NCBI GenBank assembly: GCA_035260485.1
Contig: DATFVC010000020.1
Location: 8,108-72,107 of the forward strand
DNA: 64,000 nt
Source of the DNA: VRUE01 sp035260485
GTDB lineage: Bacteria; Actinomycetota; Thermoleophilia; Solirubrobacterales; 70-9
Direction of reading: 5' to 3'
Shown: piece by piece, positions 52,696 through 60,605 of the stretch
How the letters are laid out: every line of letters starts with the position of its first letter
How positions within the stretch are numbered: the stretch's first letter is position 1
Notes under the pieces: model-generated
The model's database searches: none
What the model was told of the DNA's origin: nothing
What the model saw: the letters and a program-made list of their open reading frames with translations, nothing else
Made by a program: the position numbers and the translations under genes

Positions 52696-53570
52696 GCGCC
52701 GAGGCTGCGGAGGCAAGGCCGCTGCTGGTCTTCCTCAACGAGGTCGCTGGTGGTCGCAAGCTGCTCCAGGCGGTTCGCGAGCGGGCCGAGAAGGTGCCTT
52801 TAGTTGCTGTTGCCGCGCCGCAGAACCAACCCGCGGTCGGCCAGCTGATCGACAGTGGCGAGCTGCGCGATGCGGCTCGCGCCAGGGTCGAGGTGACGAT
52901 GTCGATCCTGGCCGAGTACGGCATCGAGTCGGTCGGCGAGGTCATGGACCGCGATCCGGCCTTGGCGCTCGACGATGCGGTGCGTGCCCATGAACCCCGC
53001 GAGGTGCTGCTCTCCTGCCTGCATGAGACCCGCTTCGGTTTCGCCCGCAAGGACCTGGTCGAGTGGGCACGGGGCCGCTTCGAACCGGATGTGGCGATCA
53101 CCCACATCCCGGTCCGGATCGAGGACGACTCGATTCGCTGGGACGTGATCCACACGCTGGTCGTCGCCACTCAGACGGTGGCCGCGCCGGATCTGGTCAA
53201 GCGGCTGAAGGAGCGGGCTGCCGAGCGTCCGCACCGCTACACGATGATCTGCCCGCGTGCCGAGGGGGTCTCCGAGGCGGAAATCGTCCGCGACCTCGCT
53301 TCGACCTTGGCCGAGCTCTACCGGGCGGACATCGACGCCACCGGGCAGCCGATGAGCCCCGACCCCTTCCACGCCGTGAAGAACGCGATCGAGCACTACC
53401 GGATCGACGAGGTGCTGATCTCGACTTTCGCCGGCGAGGAATCGCGCTGGCTCGACGAGGACCTGATCGGCCGCACTCGCGAGATCACCGAGAAGCAGGT
53501 CGAGCACCTCGAGGTGGGCCGGCCCGCCGAGGCGGTCGCCGCCGCTGTGGCCGAAGGCGAGGGGTCCTGA
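52692..53570 (+). CDS. tandem USP-like protein between ctaD and ctaE
   Basis: 292 soluble residues forming two related domains. Each ends in the same pattern: DPALALDDAVRAHEPREVLLS...RKDLVEWAR in the first, DPFHAVKNAIEHYRIDEVLIS...DEDLIGRTR in the second. The fold looks like a universal stress protein, but the usual ATP motif (GxxGxxxxxxxxG(S/T)) is not visible. It is coupled on both sides by overlaps to oxidase genes, so it is co-expressed with them. The protein at 54278-54931 has the same domain behind two membrane helices. Confidence 0.75.
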   Translation: MSAEAAEARPLLVFLNEVAGGRKLLQAVRERAEKVPLVAVAAPQNQPAVGQLIDSGELRDAARARVEVTMSILAEYGIESVGEVMDRDPALALDDAVRAHEPREVLLSCLHETRFGFARKDLVEWARGRFEPDVAITHIPVRIEDDSIRWDVIHTLVVATQTVAAPDLVKRLKERAAERPHRYTMICPRAEGVSEAEIVRDLASTLAELYRADIDATGQPMSPDPFHAVKNAIEHYRIDEVLISTFAGEESRWLDEDLIGRTREITEKQVEHLEVGRPAEAVAAAVAEGEGS

Positions 53571-54196
53571 TGGAGAGCGCGACGGTTGCCCTCGACCACG
53601 GTCACGAGGAACACCACCACGGCCCGCCGGAGGCCAACCAGAGCTCCCGGATCGACCGCCAGACGCTGGGGATCCTGCTCTTCATCGTCTCCGAGGTGAT
53701 GCTGTTCGGGGCTTTCTTCGCCTCCTACTTCTTCCTTCGCGTCGTCGTCCATCCGCCGGTCTGGCCGCCGGAACCGTACAAGCTGCCGGTGGCGGTCGCC
53801 GGTGTCAACACGGCGATCCTGGTCTCCTCGAGCTTCACGATCCACTACGCGCTCGAGTCGATCCGCCGCGGCAACAAGAAAGGGCTCAAACTGGGCCTGG
53901 TCCTGACCTGGATGCTCGGCGCGACCTTCCTCTTCATCCAGATCAACGAGTACGTCCACATCGGCTTCAGCGCCCGCGATCTGGCCTTCGGCTCGATCTT
54001 CTACGGCCTCACCGGCCTGCACGGCGCCCACGTCTTCATCGGCCTGATGCTGCTCAGCTTCGCCACGATCCGAGCCTTCCGCGGCCATTTCGGCCCCAAG
54101 GCGGAGGACCACCTCGGCGTCGAGGTGCCAGGCATCTACTGGCACTTCGTCGACGTTATGTGGCTGATCGTCTATACGGCCGTGTACATCCTTTAG
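53570..54196 (+). CDS. ctaE: cytochrome c oxidase subunit III
   Basis: 208 residues, five membrane helices, typical of the short bacterial form: ILLFIVSEVMLFGAFFASYFFLR, the HVFIGL segment and WHFVDVMWLIVYTAVYIL at the end. A His-rich N-terminus (HGHEEHHHG) is unusual and could bind metal. It stabilises the oxygen channel of subunit I. The start shares one base with the preceding stop. Confidence 0.95.
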   Translation: MESATVALDHGHEEHHHGPPEANQSSRIDRQTLGILLFIVSEVMLFGAFFASYFFLRVVVHPPVWPPEPYKLPVAVAGVNTAILVSSSFTIHYALESIRRGNKKGLKLGLVLTWMLGATFLFIQINEYVHIGFSARDLAFGSIFYGLTGLHGAHVFIGLMLLSFATIRAFRGHFGPKAEDHLGVEVPGIYWHFVDVMWLIVYTAVYIL

Positions 54197-54201
54197 GCGC
54201 G

Positions 54202-54217
54202 GCCGCTGCAGAGCGGC
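54202..54217 (+). terminator. hairpin after ctaE
   Basis: GCCGCT-GCAG-AGCGGC, a perfect 6-bp GC stem five bases after the ctaE stop. No T-tract, so termination is only a possibility. Confidence 0.35.
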
Positions 54218-54277
54218 GCATCTCGAGGTCATCGTGGATGGATAGAAAACGAGGCGTTGGGTAGTACAACTGATGCC

Positions 54278-54931
54278 ATGCACAATCCCATGAGGTCTGA
54301 GGCAGACGCCTTTCGCTGGGTTGTGGTTATTGGTGTGGCGTCGGCGTCGGTTATCGCTTTGACGCTGCTCACGCGTCCCGTGGTCGGGGTCGTCTGGGCG
54401 GCGGCGCTGATCGGGTTCGGGGCGGGGTTTGCCTATCGCAACTCGCGCGGCTCGCTGCCGCGCAGCGTCGATTTGACCCGGGGCGGCGACGGCAAGCACA
54501 GGCTGCTCGTCGTTGCCAACGAGACCGTCGGCGGTGAGGCCCTGTTGGAGGAGATTCGCGATCGCTGCCGCAACCGGAGTTGCGAGATCCTCGTCGTGAC
54601 GCCGGCGCTGGCGGGATCCCGTGCATCCCACTGGGCATCCGACATCGACGAAGCGATCGAGTTGGCGCGCCAGCGGATGGAGCTGTCGCTGATCGCGATC
54701 GACGAACTAGGCTTGAAGGCGAGGGGCGAGATCGGCGACTCCGACCCGAACACCGCGATCGAGGACGCGCTGCGAGTATTCCCGGCCGACGAGATCCTGA
54801 TCTCGACCCACCCGCCGCACCGTTCGCGTTGGCTGGAGCACGAAGTTGTCAAGCGGGCGCGCAGTGAGATCAATCTGCCGATAACCCACGTGGTCGTCGA
54901 CCTGACCGCCGAAGCTGTTGCAAAGAATTGA
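54278..54931 (+). CDS. membrane-anchored USP-like protein
   Basis: 217 residues: two hydrophobic helices (WVVVIGVASASVIALTLL and VVGVVWAAALIGFGAGF), then one cytoplasmic domain of the kind duplicated in the 52692 gene (DPNTAIEDALRVFPADEILISTHPPHRSRWLEHEVVKRAR). I start at ATG 54278 after TAGTAC (54262-54267). A role with the oxidase is inferred from the shared domain and position only. Confidence 0.75.
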   Translation: MHNPMRSEADAFRWVVVIGVASASVIALTLLTRPVVGVVWAAALIGFGAGFAYRNSRGSLPRSVDLTRGGDGKHRLLVVANETVGGEALLEEIRDRCRNRSCEILVVTPALAGSRASHWASDIDEAIELARQRMELSLIAIDELGLKARGEIGDSDPNTAIEDALRVFPADEILISTHPPHRSRWLEHEVVKRARSEINLPITHVVVDLTAEAVAKN

Positions 54932-54982
54932 CGAAGGCGTCGCACAAGATTTTGATCTAGCGCGCCACTCGCGCAACTTGTT

Positions 54983-54999
54983 GTCTCAGGATCTGAGAC
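54983..54999. promoter_or_regulatory. palindrome just before the 55001 gene
   Basis: GTCTCAG-GAT-CTGAGAC, a perfect 7-bp inverted repeat ending two bases before the ATG. It replaces any ribosome binding site, so it is either an operator or an RNA hairpin that controls initiation. Confidence 0.5.
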
Positions 55000-55000
55000 C

Positions 55001-55228
55001 ATGTTGGACGTGAGAGAAGCTTGGACCGACTGGCGCCTTGACGACTTCGCCCGCAATGTCGACACGAGATTCGACCGACTCGAAAGCAAGGTGGAGGATG
55101 GATTTCGTGAGCTGCGTCAGGAGATGAGTGCCATGCAGCGCTTGATGATTCAGTTTGCCGCGGTCATGATCGCGGCGCTCGTCGGTCTCCTCGCGACCCA
55201 GCTCGGGCCGATCCTCACGCAGATCTGA
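55001..55228 (+). CDS. small coiled-coil protein with C-terminal membrane helix
   Basis: 75 residues. An amphipathic helix with heptad spacing (FARNVDTRFDRLESKVEDGF RELR, split here for length) leads into one membrane span (QFAAVMIAALVGLLATQL). The layout resembles tail-anchored small proteins seen in many actinobacteria, function unknown. Convergent with ctaA. Confidence 0.65.
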   Translation: MLDVREAWTDWRLDDFARNVDTRFDRLESKVEDGFRELRQEMSAMQRLMIQFAAVMIAALVGLLATQLGPILTQI

Positions 55229-55318
55229 GCCAGCAAACTCTCTGATCCGTCGGTTGAACGATTGAGGTGCGATCACAGCGAGCGGACATTCACGCCCCTG
55301 CGCTTGGAGATGATTCGC

Positions 55319-56302
55319 TCAGGCTCCGGTCGGTGCCTGCGCTAGCGACGCCCGATCCTGCCGTTGGCTGGAAGGCTCGGCCATCACCCTGCGGGGCTCG
55401 AGCCTCCCGGCCGTGGCTGCCGTCCACAGCATCGCCAGCCAGGTCAGCGTGGCGAGGGCTACGTGGACCCAGACCAGCTCGCCCGGCAGCTTCAGCCACC
55501 ACTGGAGGCCGCCTACGGCGCCCTGTAAGGCGAGCAGGCCGATCACGGCGGAAAGGGGACGAAGCGCGCGTCTGTCGCCGCCAGGGCGGCGCAGGAGAAG
55601 CCAGACCGCGATTGCCGCCACTCCGAAGACCGTCGCGATCGCCGCGTGACGCTGCACGACCCATTCGAGCGTGCCGGCGCCCTCGAAGGTGAAGCGGTGG
55701 ACCAGCTGTCCCGCGTGGGCGCCGGCGTGGGGACCGGAGGCCGTGGCGATCGTGCCGGCGATGATCGTCAGCTGCCCCAGGGGGATCAGCGCGCGCACCG
55801 CCCAGACGCCGAGCCGGTCGCTGGAGCGCCGTCGCTCCATCGGTTCGTAGCGCGAGCACCAGGCGAGGGCGAAGGAGGCGTCGAGCAGCAGCATCGAGAG
55901 GATGAAGTGGCTCATAACCAGGCCCGGGGCGAGGTGGTACTTGACGACGAGAGCACCGAGAATCGCCTGCGCGATCACGCCCAGGGGCAGCAGGGCGCCG
56001 AAGAAGGCGAGGTGCCAGCGGAAGGGGCGGCGGAACCAGGCGAGGGCGCTGGCGGCGATCACGGCGATCCCGACGAAGCCGGTGAGGACACGGTTGCCGT
56101 ACTCGATCACCGCGTGGGTGTCGAGCGGCGGCGCCGTGCCGCCGTAGCACTTGGGCCAGTCCGGGCAGCCGAGCCCCGAGCCGGTCAGGCGCACCCCGGC
56201 GCCGGTAAGGACTATCAGCGAGAGCGCCGCGAGGGCGACAAGCGTGACCTGCGCGTAGCGCCGCGGGGAGATGTCGAGGCGGTCTCTGAGGCGGGCGCCC
56301 AT
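55319..56302 (-). CDS. ctaA: heme A synthase
   Basis: 327 residues, eight membrane helices in two four-helix halves. Conserved histidines for heme binding occur in IEYGNRVLTGFVG (helix region), VMSHFILSMLLL, QLVHRFTFEG and QRHAAIATV plus WVHVALATL. The GSGLGCPDWPKCYG loop carries the Cys pair found in actinobacterial and bacillal enzymes. It oxidises the C8 methyl of heme O to give heme A for the oxidase. Confidence 0.93.
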   Translation of the reverse strand: MGARLRDRLDISPRRYAQVTLVALAALSLIVLTGAGVRLTGSGLGCPDWPKCYGGTAPPLDTHAVIEYGNRVLTGFVGIAVIAASALAWFRRPFRWHLAFFGALLPLGVIAQAILGALVVKYHLAPGLVMSHFILSMLLLDASFALAWCSRYEPMERRRSSDRLGVWAVRALIPLGQLTIIAGTIATASGPHAGAHAGQLVHRFTFEGAGTLEWVVQRHAAIATVFGVAAIAVWLLLRRPGGDRRALRPLSAVIGLLALQGAVGGLQWWLKLPGELVWVHVALATLTWLAMLWTAATAGRLEPRRVMAEPSSQRQDRASLAQAPTGA

Positions 56303-56336
56303 CGTTCCCGAGATGATGTCAGCGGCCCCGCGCGGC

Positions 56337-57047
56337 TCAGCCGCCCTTGCTCTTTGAGCCGCCGCCGGACTTCGTGCTCTGCAGCAGGTACTGGACGAGG
56401 TCTTCGAGTTCTTTCGAGGTCAGCGTCTGGGCGAAGTTCTGCGGCATCACGTTGGCGGGGTAGCCCTTGACGATCTTGGCATTCGGATCGGCGATCGATT
56501 CTTTGACCATCGCCGCGCTCTGACCGGGCAGCGCTTCGTCCAGGTTGGGGCCGACGGTGCCGCCCGATTCGGCGGCGGCGAGCGTGTGGCAGCCGCCACA
56601 GCCGTTGCTGGCGAAGACCTGGGCGCCCGGTCCGCCCACCACCGTGGGGGGCGCCGCTCCCGGCACCCCCGCGTAGCGGCCGACGTAGGCGGCGACGTCC
56701 TCGAGATCCTGGCCGGTGACGACGTCGGCGGGCATCGAGTTATCGGGGTTGCCGGTGCTTGGGCGCGGGAACTCGACCTGCGCCTTGACGATCCCTTCGA
56801 ACGTTTCGCCACCCTCACCCGCGGCCCGGGCGGCGGCGAAGGCGTCGTCAAGGTTGGGCCCGATCTGCGCGGTCGTGCCGGCCTGGGCAAGGGTGTGGCA
56901 GACGCCGCACTTCTGCACGAAGAGGATTCGGCCATGGTTCACGTTGGCGGTGCTGGTCCCGCATCCGGAAGCCGCGACAGCGATCGCCGCGAGGGCGAGA
57001 AGGGCGAGAAGGACACGGATCGGGTTCGGTGGCTTGAGCATCGTCAT
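56337..57047 (-). CDS. diheme c-type cytochrome lipoprotein
   Basis: 236 residues: signal peptide with lipobox (AASGC, Cys29), then two cytochrome c domains with CGVCH (47-51) and CGGCH (150-154) and Met ligands in NSMPADVV and NVMPQNF. It would be anchored on the outer face of the membrane and could carry electrons to ctaC, which has no fused cytochrome domain. ATG 57047 chosen; the 28 extra residues upstream hide the signal peptide. Confidence 0.88.
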   Translation of the reverse strand: MTMLKPPNPIRVLLALLALAAIAVAASGCGTSTANVNHGRILFVQKCGVCHTLAQAGTTAQIGPNLDDAFAAARAAGEGGETFEGIVKAQVEFPRPSTGNPDNSMPADVVTGQDLEDVAAYVGRYAGVPGAAPPTVVGGPGAQVFASNGCGGCHTLAAAESGGTVGPNLDEALPGQSAAMVKESIADPNAKIVKGYPANVMPQNFAQTLTSKELEDLVQYLLQSTKSGGGSKSKGG

Positions 57048-57163
57048 GCGGCGCTGAGCGCGCCGGAGTCTATAGGGCGAGGCCACCCCCAAAGGGCGTC
57101 GATCGTCGGGTACGCTTGAGGCGATTCTCACTAACCTGCGAACCGCGAAGGAGAGGGACGAGA

Positions 57164-57565
57164 ATGCAGGTACGGGACGGGATGTCGGAGATCGTTCTCA
57201 CGGTCGGGCCATCGCACACGCTTCGCGATGCGGCCGAAATGATGGTCGACAAGGGCACCGGCGCTGCGCTGGTGACCGACGACGAGCGCCCGGTGCCGGC
57301 GATCGTGACCGAGCGCGACATCCTCAACTCGCTCGGTCGCGGACAAGATCCAGATGTCGAGCTCGTTTCCGAGCACATGAGCGAGGGCGTGGTTGCTGCT
57401 TCGCCGGACTGGAGCCTCGAGCACGCCGCCTCTGAGATGTCGACGCGGGGGATACGCCACCTTGTCGTCTTCGACCAGGGAGAGCTGGTTGGCGTCCTCT
57501 CGATCCGCGACATCGTGCGGGTATGGACCAGCGATGGCGCTACTTCAGGCATGACCCCCGACTGA
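57164..57565 (+). CDS. tandem CBS-domain protein
   Basis: 133 residues, two CBS domains back to back (MQVRDGMSEIVLTVGPSHTL and VSEHMSEGVVAASPDWSLEH), with no other domain. ATG at 57164 follows AAGGAGAGG. Probably a nucleotide-sensing regulator. It is divergent from the diheme cytochrome and convergent with the subunit IV-like gene, so it sits in the middle of the oxidase region. Confidence 0.88.
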   Translation: MQVRDGMSEIVLTVGPSHTLRDAAEMMVDKGTGAALVTDDERPVPAIVTERDILNSLGRGQDPDVELVSEHMSEGVVAASPDWSLEHAASEMSTRGIRHLVVFDQGELVGVLSIRDIVRVWTSDGATSGMTPD

Positions 57566-57580
57566 TCCCATCTCAGCGGG

Positions 57581-57871
57581 TCAGGGGTGTGGAGGGGAAA
57601 TCGTCTCGACCGGTAGCACTGCGCCGCGCACCCTCTGTTTGCGCGGCAGACGAAAATAGTCGCGGATTGCGCCACGGATCATGCTGCGCAGAGCGTAGGC
57701 GAGGACGATGGCGCCGATGATCGAGTAGATCCAGGCCGGGAACATGAAGCCCCCGGCGAAGATCCCACAGACTGCGAGGGCGGCTGCGAGGGCGAAGAAG
57801 GCCGGCGCCCAAGAGGGTCGGGGCGGGTAGGTCAGCTCACTCGGCTCGGGGATCTTCCGCTCTGCGCTCAC
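57581..57871 (-). CDS. small membrane protein, oxidase subunit IV-like
   Basis: 96 residues: a short charged N-terminus (SELTYPPRPSW), two membrane helices (FFALAAALAVCGIFAGGFMF and IYSIIGAIVLAYAL) and a basic C-terminal tail. Its size, topology and place after ctaB fit actinobacterial subunit IV-type (CtaF) accessory subunits, but there is no unmistakable motif. GTG start overlapping the 28-residue gene before it as GTGA. Confidence 0.65.
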   Translation of the reverse strand: MSAERKIPEPSELTYPPRPSWAPAFFALAAALAVCGIFAGGFMFPAWIYSIIGAIVLAYALRSMIRGAIRDYFRLPRKQRVRGAVLPVETISPPHP

Positions 57872-57954
57872 GATGCGATGTAGAGCATTGCGACGACGAA
57901 GCAGAGAGCGAAGACCCCCGCAGCGATTCCGGCGGCCAGCAGGCCTGCCGCCAT
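57868..57954 (-). CDS. 28-residue single-helix membrane peptide
   Basis: The frame reads MAAGLLAAGIAAGVFALCFV and continues to LYIAS, a lone membrane helix. It fills the gap between ctaB and the subunit IV-like gene and overlaps the latter as GTGA. Very small single-helix subunits are known in actinobacterial aa3 oxidases, so this could be one. Its shortness means it could also be chance. Confidence 0.5.
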   Translation of the reverse strand: MAAGLLAAGIAAGVFALCFVVAMLYIAS

Positions 57955-58009
57955 GTCTCGTCTCGAGGTCTCGCGATCCACGGCCGGATTTCTATCAGGG
58001 AAGCCGGCC

Positions 58010-58915
58010 CTAGACCAGTTGGTCGAGCGGCATCGAGAGGAAGAGCAGCGCCAGGTAGGCGAGCGAGAAGAGGTAGGTGCGCAGCGCCCAACGGCGGTCG
58101 GCGCTGCGCAGCAGCCGCACCGCGCAGTAGATGAACCCCGCCCCGAGCGTCATCGAGGCGACCAGGTACTCGACGCCGAAGCCACCGGCACAGAAGGGCA
58201 GCTGAGTCACCGCGTAGAGCAGGATCGTGTAGAGGAGGATCTGACGGCGCGTCTCGTCCTCGCCGCGGACGACCGGCATCATCGGCACGCCGGCCTTTGC
58301 GTACTCGTCCTTCATCAGCAGCGAAAGCGCCCAGAAGTGGGGTGGCGTCCAGAAGAAGACGATCGCGAAGAGATAGAAGGCGGTGCCGCTGAGGCCGCCG
58401 GTGACCGCCGCCCAGGCAACCAGCGGCGGCACCGCCCCGGCGGCGCCGCCGATGACGATGTTCTGTGGCGTCGAGCGCTTCAGCCAGAGCGTGTAGACGA
58501 AGACGTAGCCGCAGAGGCCGGAGAGCGAGAGCGCCGCCGCGAGCGGGTTGACGGTCAGCGACAGCAGGACGAAGGAAGAGAGCCCGAGCAGGGCGCCGAA
58601 GCCGATCGCGGTCGTCGGGGAGATGCGGCCGCTCGCCACCGGTCGGTCGGCGGTACGAGCCATCGTGCGATCGATGTCGTGGTCGATCGCGTGGTTGATG
58701 GCGCCGGCCCCGCCCGCTGAGAGCGCGCCTCCGAGACAAGTGAGGAAGACCAGCCCGAGCGAGGGATCGCCCGCCACGTACATCGTCGTCACCGTGGTGA
58801 AGAGCAGCAGTGACTGGACCTTCGGCTTGGTCAGCGTGACGAAGTCGCGCAGGAGCGAAGGCGCCGCGGGGCGCTGCGGAATGGCAGCCGTTTGGGCGCC
58901 GCTCATCCGGACCAC
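58010..58915 (-). CDS. ctaB: protoheme IX farnesyltransferase (heme O synthase)
   Basis: 301 residues of a UbiA-type prenyltransferase with eight or nine membrane helices. The two Asp-rich motifs are NHAIDHDIDRTMARTADRP and KDEYAKAGVPMMPVV. It makes heme O, the CtaA substrate. It is coded in the minus-strand operon with the degenerate subunit pair. The start may be GTG 58915 or ATG 58906, the latter with GGTGG five bases before it. Confidence 0.95.
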   Translation of the reverse strand: MVRMSGAQTAAIPQRPAAPSLLRDFVTLTKPKVQSLLLFTTVTTMYVAGDPSLGLVFLTCLGGALSAGGAGAINHAIDHDIDRTMARTADRPVASGRISPTTAIGFGALLGLSSFVLLSLTVNPLAAALSLSGLCGYVFVYTLWLKRSTPQNIVIGGAAGAVPPLVAWAAVTGGLSGTAFYLFAIVFFWTPPHFWALSLLMKDEYAKAGVPMMPVVRGEDETRRQILLYTILLYAVTQLPFCAGGFGVEYLVASMTLGAGFIYCAVRLLRSADRRWALRTYLFSLAYLALLFLSMPLDQLV

Positions 58916-58919
58916 CAGC

Positions 58920-60605
58920 TCAGGCTACCGGCTGCGATTCGCGACCCGGGCGCTCGACACGGGCGCTGCGGCGGGCGATCGCCTTGCGGATGTCGCGCAT
59001 CGGCCTGGCGCTGCGAACGTCCGGCAGCAGGTCGAAGTTGTGTGGCTCTGGCGGCGAGAGCGCGAACCACTCGAGCGAGTCACCTTGCCAGGGATCGTGG
59101 CCCGTCGGGGCGCCGCCCTCGCGGCTGAGGATCGCGTTGACCAGGGTCATCAAGATCCCGGCGGCGAGGACAAAGGCGCCGATCGTGGCGATCAGGTTGT
59201 CGGCGTTGACGCCGGTCCCATTGAAGAACTTATAGGCGTCGACTACCTGGCCCTCTTCGGCCCCGGCGATGAAGAGCGGCACGAAGGCGACCAGGATCCC
59301 GATGGCCATCGTCCAGAAGGAGAGGCGCCCCAGGGTCTCGCCCATCGTGCGACCGGTCATCTTCGGGAACCACCAGTGCAGCGCGGCGAAGCCGCCGAAG
59401 ACGGCGCCGCCGACGAGGGCGAAGTGGGTCGCCGCGGTGCTGTCGGTGGTGTGCTGGAGGCGCCAGCCGAGCGCCACCATCGAGTGGCATACCTCGGAGG
59501 CGAGGCCGATCGAGATCGCCACGATTGCCCCGGCGGCGAAGAGCAGCGGCGCTCGCATCCTCACCGTGCCACCGGTCAGGGTCGCGATCAGGTTGAAGAA
59601 GATCAAGCCGAAGGGGACGATGAGGGCCAGCGACATCGCCATCGCGAAGTACATCCAGCCGATGCCGATCGGCGCCGTGTACATGTTCTGCATCCAGGCG
59701 AGGGTGCCGAGGACGGCGATCGCGACCATCGAGGCGATCACGGCGCCGCGGTTGAAGAGCGGCTTGCGCGCCAGCGCAGGCACGATTTCGCCGATCGCGC
59801 CCAGGGCGAATATCAAGATAAGCATGTAGGCGCCGGTGTAGAAGATCCAGCTCAGGTGCTGCCAGAGCAGCGGCGCGCCACCGGCGTCGCCGGCGAAGAA
59901 GATCCCGTTGAAATTGCGATCGATCAGCAGCATCGTGATCGCCGCCAGCATCACCGGGCCGATCACCAGCAGCAGCCAGGAGCAGATTGCCGCTGCCCAG
60001 GAGAAGATGGGGAGCCGCCGCCAGGCCATTCCGGGGGCGCGCAGGCGGCGCAGCGTCGCCACCAGGTCGATCGCGATCAGGACGAAGCCGAGCGTTGCCA
60101 GGCCGGTCGCGGCGGCCCAGGCGTCGACGCCGTTGTTCGGCAGGAAGGCGATGCCGGAAAGAGGTGGCAGCGGGTTGACTCCTGCCTCGGTCGGAGTGAA
60201 GAGGAAGCCGGCGTAGAGGACCGTGGCGCCGGCGATGAAGAGCCAGGCGCCGAGCTGTCCGAGCCGCGGCAGGGCCGTTCCGCGGGCGCCGATCTGCAGC
60301 GGCGCTACGTAGCAGAAGAAGCCGAGCGCGAGCGGCACCGCGAAGAAGAGGATCGCGGTCGCGCCGTAGAGCGAGAGCATCCGGTTGAAGGTGACCGGAG
60401 TGAGGAACGTGTTCTCGGGGATTGCCAGCTGCAGGCGCATCAGCAGCAGCTCGACCAGGGCGATGAAGAGGAAGCCGAGGGCGCCGGTGATCAGGATGCG
60501 CCCGAGATCCTTGTGGTCGGGGCTGGTCGCGATCTCCACCCAGCGCGGGCGCCGCGGCGGGAAGCCGTCGATGACCAGCTCGGGGCGACCCGCCGGTGCG
60601 CTCAC
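58920..60605 (-). CDS. cytochrome oxidase subunit I paralogue lacking most heme and copper ligands
   Basis: 561 residues with the subunit I helix plan and many family landmarks (WFPKMTGR, ALPRLGQLGAWL, LLWQHLSWIF). Aligning by eye with the canonical ctaD: heme-a His is Tyr80; CuB His of HPxVY is Thr257 and the crosslink Tyr is Met261; the HH pair is Gln306-Asn307; of the last HxH, only His394 (heme a3 type) remains and the other is Ala396. So no CuB and no low-spin heme site. The gene is intact and overlaps the subunit II paralogue as ATGA. Confidence 0.9.
   Translation of the reverse strand: MSAPAGRPELVIDGFPPRRPRWVEIATSPDHKDLGRILITGALGFLFIALVELLLMRLQLAIPENTFLTPVTFNRMLSLYGATAILFFAVPLALGFFCYVAPLQIGARGTALPRLGQLGAWLFIAGATVLYAGFLFTPTEAGVNPLPPLSGIAFLPNNGVDAWAAATGLATLGFVLIAIDLVATLRRLRAPGMAWRRLPIFSWAAAICSWLLLVIGPVMLAAITMLLIDRNFNGIFFAGDAGGAPLLWQHLSWIFYTGAYMLILIFALGAIGEIVPALARKPLFNRGAVIASMVAIAVLGTLAWMQNMYTAPIGIGWMYFAMAMSLALIVPFGLIFFNLIATLTGGTVRMRAPLLFAAGAIVAISIGLASEVCHSMVALGWRLQHTTDSTAATHFALVGGAVFGGFAALHWWFPKMTGRTMGETLGRLSFWTMAIGILVAFVPLFIAGAEEGQVVDAYKFFNGTGVNADNLIATIGAFVLAAGILMTLVNAILSREGGAPTGHDPWQGDSLEWFALSPPEPHNFDLLPDVRSARPMRDIRKAIARRSARVERPGRESQPVA

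Noticed and set aside
50560..52716. 718-residue open frame antisense to ctaD
   Set aside because: Composition is Asp/Glu/His/Arg-rich low complexity caused by GC-rich third positions; ctaD on the other strand has full motifs.
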